Assembly (NCBI RefSeq): GCF_018139145.2
Contig: NC_059477.1
Span: 32,591,502-32,655,501 of the forward strand
DNA: 64,000 nucleotides
Direction: 5' to 3'
Source: Gymnogyps californianus
Lineage: Eukaryota; Chordata; Aves; Accipitriformes; Cathartidae
Below are positions 51,335-61,046 of this stretch, one piece after another. The translations under genes and the position numbers were made by a program. Position 1 is the stretch's first letter. Every line of letters starts with the position of its first letter. The notes under the pieces were generated by a model. The model was given only the letters and a program-made list of their open reading frames with translations. It made no database searches and had not been told where the DNA came from.

Positions 51335-51440
51335 CAAGTCTTTGCTCTGTCGTGTTTTCCTGTGAGACCTTGGACAAGTCTTATGTGTCCAAGCCCTACT
51401 TCAATGTCTCTGCTTCACTGAGGTGGGACAGATAAAGCGG
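51335..51440 (+). mobile_element. MIR-like SINE relic (sense)
   Basis: The run cctgtgagaccttggacaagtc, followed by tctctgcttcactgaggtgg and acagataaag, follows the order of the MIR core 'gctgtgtgaccttgggcaagtcacttaacctctctgtgcctcagtttcc...atctgtaaaatggg'. Several substitutions and an insertion are present. It is an ancient fossil; the exact family is uncertain. Confidence 0.45.
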
Positions 51441-51980
51441 AGGTAAAGAGTGCATGTGTCCAGAAGTAGGAGGTATCCCCATTGCATTACCTGTTGGAGC
51501 TATACAGAAGAGCACATCACATGTGATATTGCATTTGAATCCATTTATTGCTCAGAAAGCAACAGGGGAATCTCAGGAGTCTCTGTTTCCTGAGCCAGTT
51601 CCACTTGGTGTGCTAAGAACAGAGGTGTGAGCAGGTGACTCCCAAACTGCTCCTTGCTTTCTGCTGGAAAAGCTATGGAGTTAGTGGGTCGGCTATGGGA
51701 CAGGTTGGTACTCTTCCATGAAAAATTCTCATCTAGGAAAGTGAAATTTCATCCATGAAAATCCTCATCTCTGTATAAAAGTATAACAAACAGACATAGC
51801 AATATATAGATCTCCCTAACTTAAAGAACAGACTCTAAGAACATCTGCTGTATTTCAACTAATCTTACCTTTACCCTTCTACTAGTTAATACATCTATAT
51901 TCTGTAGCTATAGGGAACCAAGGAATTCACAGTTGTTTTCCTCCATGCTCATTACATTGTAATGGCTGAGATCATTCTGC

Positions 51981-51994
51981 GGGGGGGGGGGGGG
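51981..51994. repeat. G14 homopolymer tract
   Basis: Fourteen consecutive G residues on the + strand. Long pure G runs are uncommon and error-prone in sequencing, and they can form intermolecular or slipped G-quadruplexes. The exact length may be an assembly uncertainty. Confidence 0.9.
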
Positions 51995-53898
51995 AAGCAA
52001 GGTGAAAGCAACTATTTTTTACATTAGATCAAAACTTCTTCAGCAGCTTTTCTTTTCCTTCAAACACAGCAAAGTTCCATGTCTTTATTTGATGCAACTC
52101 ATCCAAGCTTTAGCAACTGTAGTGATGCTACGCTGCTTTCCCCCAGAAGAACTGACCTGAAATGCTGCAAAATGATCTTGGCTGAGGCTCTATCATGAAG
52201 ACTTTCTGGGAGAAAGGCTTAAATATTTAGTCTAAATTCCAGTTTCTAACCTAGAGGGACACAAAGAAGTGTTTGACTGCAGCTGGTGGTAAAAATTCCA
52301 AATCATAATATCTTTTTTAGTATACTTTAAACTTCAGAACAATTTTGATTGGTTTCTCTAAATGTACTGAAAAAAATATTTTTATTTCTTTAAAATTAAT
52401 CTGACAATTTTGAGACAAATCCAATTTTTAAGAAAAGGCTATGTGATACGGGGAAAAAAGCAAAACTGGAGGCTGGGTATTGCTGTAGATCTGTGTTATT
52501 TATGTGACAGCTGTCACAGTCATGGTTCTACCAGGGAAAGCAGAGTGGCTGTGAGGGCTGTGGCCCCATCCTTCTTTCGTTTAGCACCTACAGGTATGAT
52601 GAGTGTATTTCATAGTTATCCCACACACTTTGCAGACATACTTTGCCCTGCTTCACAACTTAGTTGGACCTGTGCCTGCCTTGGCAGTGCTCTGTTGTGT
52701 TTCATGTTTGGATTGGCAGATACCTTTCCACATTGTGCTCCTACTCACTATGATGAGATCCTGCTCCAACAAACACTTCCACCTCTGATTTATTATTTGC
52801 CCATGAGTAATACTGTTAAAATCATCAGGGCTGTGTCTGTCCTTGTGCATAAGAGTCTTACAGATTCTACTCTCTGAAATTCCTAAAGCCCTTTTGAAAT
52901 ACTTTAGTGAGACAAGAAAGCAGTGAGTCAACATTAGCAAAACATCTCAAATTCTGGGATGCTCCTTTCCTGCGGTGAGGAGGAAAGAGAAAGGAGAAGT
53001 GTTAACATCAAATGACATTCCAGAAATCTGCAAGACAGCTATCATTTGTCTTTTGATGGTGCACCTTTTAAGACATTTTCATGATGGCTATTTATTTTCA
53101 GGTTAACGTTCCTATGCAGAAAGGGGTATTGTAATGCAATTACATTGCTGTCCACAGTTCAGTTTGACAAAGAACTATCCTTCCACTGCTTCAAGGCTGA
53201 ATAAAAACCATCATGGAAAATTCTTATGAAAGAACAGAACATATTACCCTTTTAGTAGGCTTTTTGAATCCTTCTAAATTCACTGTAGCTAAATGATATC
53301 TCTGCTGGAGAACAGCTTAAAACAACCTGTAGAAAAGATAACATTTTAACTGAAGAATATAATTGAATAGACATTTCTATGGAAACTCTTATATTTCTAT
53401 AGAATATCCTTACGAGCTCTTTTAAATTCTATAAGACTTTTCCATTTGTTGACACTGCATGTCTATAAAGGATTGTCAGAGAGTTCTCAAAGGACAGAAA
53501 GCAAACATTTCACTTACGAATATGTGGATTTAGTATCCAGAAATATGAAGTAATACAACAGAAATATCAAGAATAAGATAGAAGCAATGAGTAGACCCTA
53601 ACAGGTGAGTAAATAGCTAAAGTATGGCAAATTAGTTTTACATAAAAAAATTCAAAGGGAGAGAGGGAGAGAACGGTGTTAGATAATGGCATAGATCTGC
53701 AAAAAGATTCCTGAGGGATGTATTTTTAGAGTGGAAGGTAGTATGCCTGCTATTCATGCATATTTAAGCAGGTGGTTGATTGCTCTCACTGAACTGCTCG
53801 GCTTTATTCCAACTGATGGTGTTTGGAATGTGTAATGAAGGCAGAGGGTGGTCATGGTTCTTCCTTCTCTTTATTTATGTGTGCTTTTTAATTTTCAG

Positions 53899-54090
53899 AA
53901 TGCCTATGTCAACATCAATCGGATCATGTCTGTTGCGTCAAGGCTTTCCGAGGCAGGCCATTATGCTTCCCAGCAAATTAAACAAATATCTAGCCAGCTG
54001 GATCAAGAGTGGAAGAGTTTTGCTGCAGCTCTGGATGAGCGCAGCACCATCTTAGCCATGTCTGCTGTCTTTCACCAGAAAGCTGAACAG
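53899..54090 (+). CDS. KALRN: KALRN exon D: spectrin repeat 2, rest
   Basis: This 192-bp exon encodes 64 codons, phase 0 at both ends, from NAYVNINRIMSV to AVFHQKAEQ. It continues helix B of spectrin repeat 2 (RIMSVASRLSEAGHYAS) and supplies helix C (DQEWKSFAAALDERSTIL), then leads into repeat 3 with FHQKAEQ. The acceptor is gtgctttttaattttcag|AAT and the donor GAACAG|gtgagc. It joins exon C exactly as expected from kalirin (MNSM then NAYVN). Read-through of the donor adds 15 codons before a stop. No changes suggest loss of function. Confidence 0.98.
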
Positions 54091-56634
54091 GTGAGCTGCT
54101 TTTGTGACTGGCAAAATGATCCACGGCTATTTTGATAATGACGATGCTTCAGTTATTACCTGATGGCTTTTGGCTTGTATGCAGTGAGGTTAAGAGCCTT
54201 GTTCCTAGTGGATCAGTGTCTCAAAACCAAATAGTAACATTTTGCCCAAAAAACTGGTACATGTTCCCTGAGTGGGTAAGAAAATATGTTTATGCCTTAG
54301 TGATGAGAAAGAATCTGATCATAAGTGAATTGCCTAGGTGCAGTAACATGCTGCCTTATTTCTATTGCCTAATATTTCATTAGTGTTGTGGGTAAATTCA
54401 GGATGATTATGGTCAGGAAAACAGTATGTATCTGCACTCATCTATATCTGCGGTATGTGCTATGGGCACAGGAATATTCACACATGACATAGACACATAC
54501 CAGCAGACAATTTCTAGGAGCCAAAGCACATTCTTGTTAATGAAACTCATGGAATTCATTCCACCACCTACCCTTACAGTGCTCTCCATAGCCCCAAATT
54601 TTGTTAGACCTCACTAAATAGAGACTTCAGAGACAGCTAGGAACATCCAAGAAAATTTTCCATGTCCCTGAACTCTGGTTTGTGTCTTTAACAACTACCA
54701 GAATTGTTCCACAATTTCATAGCTACAAAAGATTTAAAATATGTCAGTGAATAAACCTTCTGCTTTTTTTACACCTAAACCAGGTCCACTTAACAGTGAT
54801 GGTTCAACTTTGATCATATGTTGATTACATTCATTTTCCAGTGACAAACACTGCTTTGGGGCTCTCTTCAGTATCGTTGTGTGCTTGTTTTTCCAAGTAG
54901 TTAATATCAAAGCTACTAAGTGGGTGTGCTTGATGTTTATAAAATGACCCATACTTCAAGTGTCTGAAGAAGAAATTATAACTGATAAGCCAGAAACTGT
55001 GCCTCATAAGTCAGAATATATGTATGGAAAAGTTTAGCTCAAAGAGTGAAGATTTTCTTTACTGTTTGTTTCTGACTATAAAATTATAATGGATTTTTCT
55101 TTATTTTGTGTTTCCTATTGACATAGCATAGAGCAATTACTCACCCTGCTGGGCACTTACTCATGTAAGCACACTCGGTAGCTCTGATGGGACTGATACA
55201 CTAAGAAGATGCCCAGTGCAAGTGCTTTCATCTCTGTACAATGGGCACTGCCATGTTTAGGTGTAGTCTTCATGTTAATAATTGTCAGTCATCATATGTT
55301 CATAAAGAAAAATCAAAAAATAATTTATATCCAGTCTGTAGTCACAATGAGAATGTTTATTAATGAATTAGTTCTTTCTTGTTTGCTTTGGTTTGTTTGG
55401 TGTTTGGGTTTGGGGTTTTTTTGCTTTTTTTATTTTATGAGCATTCCCTTATTTTTCTGAAGTATCAGTCTTGTTTACAATTTATGAGGAGTTGCTGAGG
55501 TATTGTATAGCATGAAAAGCAATAAAACAGAAAGCTGTATTGAACTGTCTGTCAAGCTAGAGGTGAATTTTTTTTTTCTTCCTACCTTTTAAACACTGTC
55601 AAAGTGGGTATTTTGCCTCAGCCTTAACTTGAAAAAAAGCTACACTAATGTCACTTTCAGCTTTGGGTCTTTTTTCTTTACAATTGTATGCATAGATCTG
55701 AAAAACCCAGTCCTGCCTTTGCACCTCTCGTAAGGAACTGAAGTTTGTGCTGCCTGACAGAAGCCAGTCTCTCATTACTAAGCAGACAGGAGAATTTGCT
55801 AATTGTGAACAGCAGTTGTTCCTCACTTGCAATAAGAGACAATTCAGTGGAAGATAAGTGCTGATGTGAAGCCTGTAAACTCAGACTGCTGCAAAAAAGA
55901 AATGTGGGAGTCAGTGTGTCCGTTAGCCAGGACTAAAATTTCAGCCTTGCTTTAGTAATTCTGGTAGGATAAACCAATGACTTGAATGCTAATAATTTAG
56001 CTTTTTGACCTCTGTATAGTATAAAAAGTGAGGCATTTGGGATTTGGTCAATAACTCAGTCTGTTGTCTATCAAACATTTTCCAAATGTGACTGTTTATT
56101 ATTTGGCATCACCCAGGGTTTGTTTTGTTTTTTTTTTTAACTCAAATCAGGGCTTCATTATTTTACAATAAATAAAGCTTAAATCTCTGAAGCAAAGATG
56201 TAGATAAACCCACTATTTCCTCTGTCCCAGATCAAATCTTTTTTTTGCTCCCTTTGTTCTGTCAGTAAAGGTAATCTCATTGTGGATCCAACCATTTCTC
56301 CCACAGTGTACCCCTGCTTCCCTCATACCGATCTGATATGCAGATTGTCTTTCCTTCTCCAGTGCAATATGCTGCTACAGTCTCTTTGTTCATTCCTTCG
56401 TATTGATTGAAGTTCGCTGTGATGCCAACAGGAAGCAAGTCTATTAGGACCATAATCTTTCAGCCTTTGGCACACCCCAGCCTGCAAGGAAGTTGTTGGC
56501 TTGGGACAGAGGTTTATGAAAAGCTCTATGATCTCTATAAAATGCAAGCTGAGCAGGAAGCAACTTGTTTTTCAAGGTCTTTTCCTAAAGACCCCACACA
56601 GAAAACTGCACAGAATACAATTTGTCTGGCTTGA

Positions 56635-56738
56635 AGGATGAAAGGCTGAGTCAACCCTGCTGGGAATTGAACCTCACATCTGTCTTCATGTGCCTCAGAA
56701 TCACATTGCTTTCCTGGCTCTTATAGCAGATACATGTG
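56635..56738 (-). mobile_element. tRNA-derived SINE relic
   Basis: On the minus strand the sequence contains tgaggttcaattcccagc, which resembles a tRNA T-arm (internal promoter B box, consensus GGTTCGANTCC), followed by agggttgactcagcctttcatcc as a possible SINE body. A plausible but degenerate tRNA-like head precedes it. Too decayed to be a functional tRNA gene. Confidence 0.45.
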
Positions 56739-56782
56739 GCATGTTGAATGGGATTCGGCTGAACGAGTTCCTGGATCAAAGC

Positions 56783-56802
56783 TTTTTTTTTTTTTTTTTT
56801 TT
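56783..56802. repeat. T20 homopolymer tract
   Basis: Twenty consecutive T residues that open a longer pyrimidine-rich run reaching to about 56829. Confidence 0.9.
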
Positions 56803-56829
56803 GCTTAGTTTCTTTTTCTTCTTTTTTTT

Positions 56830-56845
56830 GTGTGTGCGCACACAC
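56830..56845. repeat. 16-bp alternating purine-pyrimidine palindrome
   Basis: GTGTGTGCGCACACAC equals its own reverse complement and alternates purine and pyrimidine at every step; the alternation continues to about 56851. Such sequences favour left-handed Z-DNA or a cruciform under negative supercoiling. It sits between a polypyrimidine tract and a polypurine tract. Confidence 0.9.
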
Positions 56846-56897
56846 GTATGTCTTCCTTAAATTTTTTAAACACAATTTGTACATACTAAACCATCAT

Positions 56898-56956
56898 CAA
56901 GAAAAGAGCAAAGAAAAGAAAAGGAAAAAAAGGAAAGAAAAGAAAGAAAGAAAAGA
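56898..56956. repeat. Polypurine (GAAA-rich) tract
   Basis: Nearly 60 bases are G or A with very few interruptions, built mainly from gaaa and ggaaa units. Homopurine tracts can form intramolecular triplexes. It is complementary in character to the pyrimidine tract about 100 bp upstream. Confidence 0.85.
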
Positions 56957-57297
56957 CAAATCTAGCCAACTTAGCCTCCAGCCAGGCTTCCTTCAGCATG
57001 TGTATTTGATCAAAAGCCAGTAAACTAAATTCCAAACAACCACTATGTCCAGGTCAAGGTACAACTCAGGATATTTAGTGGAGATGTTTCCCAAATGTCC
57101 CTTAATTCCACCTGCTACAAATCTCTTGTTTGTTTTGTTTTTTTCTTTTCTCCTCCCCCTCCGCATGCTAGCATGGAGATATTCTAGTGCAAAAGAGAAT
57201 CTGCTTCTGTATCTTTAGGTATGTCTGAGGCTATTCAAAGTTGCAAGAGAACGTAGGAGAACATGCCTTATCTCACTGTGATTTCAAGACAACTGTG

Positions 57298-57330
57298 CTG
57301 ATTTACACCAGATGAGATTCCGGCCCACTA
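57298..57330. mobile_element. Palindromic interspersed repeat relic, copy 2
   Basis: The run ctgatttacaccagatgag followed by attccggccc matches the reverse complement of 35947-35975, so it is one end of the same repeat family. The other arm is missing or too decayed to see. Confidence 0.55.
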
Positions 57331-57703
57331 ACTGCCAGATGGGGGAAGCAGACATACCAGGTGTCCTCCCTTTCTTGGATGTAATCTCTGAAAGTGTGCT
57401 AAAGTATTCATAAGATGCTCACTCTACAGATCCTGTCAAAATGAACAAATTAATGTTTTCAATCAGCTGAGAGATCTCAACCAATTAATTCTGGGTCAGA
57501 GTCTACCCTCAGAAGTGCACAAGCAGAATTACTATTTAAAGTAGTAGGTGTTAGGTGCACACGCTAGACATTTATGCTGATTCTCTGAAGACTGACCCCT
57601 GACTGTTTGTTTCGTATTACCTTACTCCCCAACCAGGAAGACTACTGTCCTCATCTCTCATCTCTGCCTGGATCTCTCTAAGCACACCCTGAACTCCCCT
57701 ATT

Positions 57704-57780
57704 TGAGGAAAGGAAATGAAAACAGAGGAAAAGAAAAAAGGGAGGAAGAATTTGAGGAAAGGGAGAAAAGGAAAAGACAG
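57704..57780. repeat. Purine-rich tract
   Basis: About 77 bases are dominated by gaggaaa and gaaaag units on the + strand with a few pyrimidines. It is simple sequence that also creates the open reading frames seen around it. Confidence 0.8.
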
Positions 57781-59574
57781 TTGATATCTGTAAGATGCAG
57801 GGATAAGACCAAGACAACTTCTGCATTAGATAGGGAAATTCCAGAAACAACAACAGGAAATATACAATTAGCCTCATACAAAAAATTCAGGGCATCAAGA
57901 GATATTATAGGTCACTGAGGAAAGCAGTTTCGTGGCCACCTTCCCATCTTTCCCCACAGCCATTCTGGAGCATGAAAGTACACTAGAGTTTGGTTTTAGT
58001 TTCTCTGGGGCCTCGGAGAACCACCCTGGTTATCCTGCAGCTTCCACGCAGAGGCCTAGCAAGCAGTAAGCAAGGACTATGCAAATAATGTGGAGAAATA
58101 TGGACTACAAAATGTCTGAGCTGTGTTTTGGAGCAGCCATGTGATACAGCATAGCAGTCCCTGAGGAAAGTTAGTAAGAAGTGGTCTGAGAATACATTAT
58201 TACCTGACCCAATACAGAATTTGGAACTTAGGTGAATAGGTTGTGAGTCAGGAGTAAGCGTAGGTCATTACTTTAAAGTCACTTTTGGTTTGGATCAGAG
58301 GCACAAAGGTACCTTAAGGACTTCTTTATTTTTTAGGAGAAATTTTTCTTAATCTTTCCTGAAGTCTTGAAAAACATGGACAATTATTGGAGCCTGTCAT
58401 TTCAAATCATATTTAAGCAGCTTTTATGTTCCCAATAGGAGCTATTCTAGTCTATGGGCTAACTAGAAATTTAAGCAATTAATTTAAATGGTATTGAGTA
58501 TCCAGCGGACAGTAACAGCTCCTGTTCCAACCTAACAGTTAGCAATTTACAATTTTAAATGCATCTTTTTTCAACTCAGTCAAATGGTGATTTTGTGATA
58601 TGAATGTTTCTAGCATGAAGGGTTACATTCAATAAAGATTTTTGTGCCTTCCACAGTGTGTGACAACTAATAAAAATTAACATAGTTGCTTTTTTCAAAA
58701 TACCTAAATCAATAGTCCTATGGTATGAACTAACACTTTGCAGAAATCCTTAAAAAAAAATTTGCTCTCCCTACGTGAATCTACACACACAGCACAGACC
58801 ACTATGCACTGTTTCAGGGTATCAGAGTAAAACACTGACAGGCTGCATTTCTTAAAACTTTTTAAAACAGATGATGTCAACTGCTTCTGCTAGTGGCAGA
58901 AGTGAAATTACCGATGTAATTGTTGATGTGACATTGTCTATATACAATAGATATACAAAAGAAAGATAGATGTGAGACAACAAGGTGGAAATGCTTTTAT
59001 GTGCATAAGATCTTCTTGAGACTTCTCCCACCTACTCTGCAAATCACAGTGTGGGGATATGGCAATATATGAGTAACATGACTATAAGAGCTTGTACTAA
59101 AATTGGTAGAATTCAGCAGTTTTGATAAGAGTCATAACAGTGTGATTCCAGCAGCAGGAGCACTGGTCTATAAGGTGTAAAGGTCTTTTGTTCACTGTTT
59201 CGACCAAGAGATTCATGTAACAGCCCCAAAAGGGATTGATCTCAGCTCCGTGCTCTTAAAACTGCGTAGGAAATGATGTGAATTCCACTACCTTGGCACA
59301 AAATATGATGACTTCAGCTTTATGCAAGGGTGTTTGGGGATTTCATCGGAAGAGATTCAACAGATCAGGAGTCAGACCAACACAAGAGAACCTACCATCC
59401 TTGCCTCCAGACTTCTAGAAAGCACAGTTTTCACTGGTAGATTTGTACTTTGTAGACATGAAAGTTGAGGAATTTGTCTTTGTCACTGAATCTTTGTGCA
59501 CTGAAAAGAAGTGTTTACAATGCAAACACTTTATAGCCTTGATTACACAGCAGCATGGTGAATAGCTTTACACT

Positions 59575-59692
59575 GCTAATAAAAAAGAATGCTGATGCCA
59601 GAGTTGAATTGAAATTCGTTGCTTTGAATCTCACAGCCCTTCACGCTGTGAGCGAGTGCTTTACTAACAAGCCACAGGTGAACACTTCAGGA
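59575..59692 (-). mobile_element. Possible tRNA-derived relic
   Basis: On the minus strand the order ggcttgttagtaaagcactcg, then ctcacagcgtgaagg, then gtgagattcaaag resembles the D-arm, anticodon arm and T-arm of a decayed tRNA or tRNA-derived SINE. The stems carry mismatches and the T-loop is altered, so a working tRNA gene is unlikely. Confidence 0.3.
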
Positions 59693-60293
59693 GTGGATAG
59701 AGCTGTGATCCTGGGGGTGGTTTTGTGGCATTATGCATTCACCCTGCAGGGCACTGCATCTGTTGTGTAATTACCTGTTCTTTTTTATAAATAGCCCCAA
59801 AGTATGGCAGGCTGGTTTAACAGAAAGATGGAGGAAGAGAAAATATTAATAAGAAGTAATGAGGTGGCATTAGGCAGTTAGTATGGACAAAATATGAACA
59901 TGTGAGCCGTGTCATTGAAGTAAGCCCTGCTTAAAAGAAAAACAGGATGGGAACCTTAGAGACTAAATTCCTCTTTTCTTTTACAGAACAGGCAGCACCC
60001 AGGAGAGCTTCCCCAATTTGTTCTGCCAAAGGGCATCAGCACTGCTCTGGAGGCCTTTAAGGTGGAAAAACGTTTTTTTCCATCCCTCTGCTCCCCAAAG
60101 CTGTTCAGTTTCTGGCTGTCTGTTAAGGCTTCCAACCAAGGTGCTAAACCATATCAATTGCAATGGCAATGTTTTTTTTTTCTCCCTTTTCGTGGATGTC
60201 TGCCCACCAGGAACTGGACTGAGACCAGCAGCTCATTTTGCATTGGCTGCTTAGCAGCCGTCAGATGGTAATGGTATCTGGTCACTGCTGACC

Positions 60294-60367
60294 TGGGCCA
60301 GAATCAAATGTGTGACCCAGGGGTTTAAAGCCTTGGTATCCTATTAGCAATCCCACTGAGCTGGCCC
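60294..60367 (-). mobile_element. tRNA-derived SINE relic or tRNA pseudogene
   Basis: On the minus strand the segment begins gggccagctcagtggg, matching an A-box-like start, and near its end has catttgattctggccc, a decayed B-box. The first seven bases gggccag are complementary to the last seven ctggccc, giving a perfect acceptor-like stem around about 73 nt. The T-stem does not pair properly, so it is not a functional tRNA. The sequence continues beyond as caggtcagcagtgacc, which suggests a SINE body. Confidence 0.4.
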
Positions 60368-60914
60368 TGGGTTGGGAACTGCTTGAATACAGACTGTCTG
60401 CCTTTCACTGAAATGAATGTCAGCACTGATTTCAATGGAAGTTTTCTGTTGCTCAAATTAGTAGTGTTAAGGACAGGTAAGCGACTGAGGGAAGACTGAC
60501 AGCTGAGACAATGCCAAATACAGCTGGAGCTGTAACTGTGTCCTTTTGTGCTTCACACTGATGTTTTTTTCTAAACATATTGCAGCCTCCCTTTTTGGAA
60601 TGCAAAGTTGTAGCCTCCCTGCATGGTATGCAAAGACTCTTAGAATGGGTGTTTTCTGAGCCTGGTTAAAGGAGCATTTGTTTTTAATCCAGAAGAAACA
60701 GAAAACATTCCTTTGGATCTAGGTGTTCTTCGAGTACTGAGGAGGTGACAGGAACGTGCTGTTCCAGGGTGCCCAAAAAGGACTCCTTTGTAACTGTTAC
60801 GTTTTCCTCGGTCCTTGTTGCAGTCATATATGGCACTCTAAAAAGAAAGTTTTCTAATGTTGATGAGATGTTGTTCTGTGTTACTGTTGCTCATTGTTCC
60901 CGGAATTGTCTCAG

Positions 60915-61046
60915 TTCCTTTCAGGTGTGGACGCCTGGTGCAAAATGTGCAGTGAAGGAGGTCTCCCCTCAGAAATGCAAGACCTGGAACTGGCCATCCA
61001 TCATCATCAGACCCTGTATGAACAAGTAACCCAGGCCTACACAGAG
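60915..61046 (+). CDS. KALRN: KALRN exon E: spectrin repeat 3, first part
   Basis: This 132-bp exon encodes 44 codons, phase 0 at both ends, from FLSGVDAWCKMC to VTQAYTE. FLSGVDAWCKM is helix A of spectrin repeat 3, GGLPSEMQDLE the loop, and AIHHHQTLYEQVTQAY helix B. The acceptor chosen is ggaattgtctcag|TTC because it preserves FLSGVDAW directly after exon D's KAEQ; a second AG ten bases on (ttcctttcag|GTG) would shift the frame. The donor is ACAGAG|gtatgt. The following kalirin exon, expected to begin VSQDGK, is not in the window. No damage is visible. Confidence 0.97.

Larger units (their letters stand above)
43927..53898 (+). other. KALRN: KALRN intron C-D (9,972 bp)
   Basis: The intron starts gtgagt and ends gtgctttttaattttcag. 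It contains A21 and T23 homopolymers, a TTTTG repeat, a CR1-like relic near 50110, a MIR-like relic near 51335, a G14 tract at 51981 and an exon-like stretch at 50217-50324 discussed as a finding. A 155-codon open frame at 52410-52877 shows no protein-family features. No further gene is supported. Confidence 0.93.
54091..60914 (+). other. KALRN: KALRN intron D-E (6,824 bp)
   Basis: The intron starts gtgagc and ends cccggaattgtctcag. It carries tRNA-derived SINE-like relics (56635, 59575, 60294), a T20/Z-type palindrome/polypurine cluster (56783-56956), a second palindromic repeat copy (57298) and a purine-rich tract (57704). No gene other than KALRN is supported. Confidence 0.93.

Noticed and set aside
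52410..52877. 155-codon open frame, one of the longest in the window
   Set aside because: No protein-family resemblance, no splice sites at its borders, and it lies in AT-rich intron DNA with overlapping frames.
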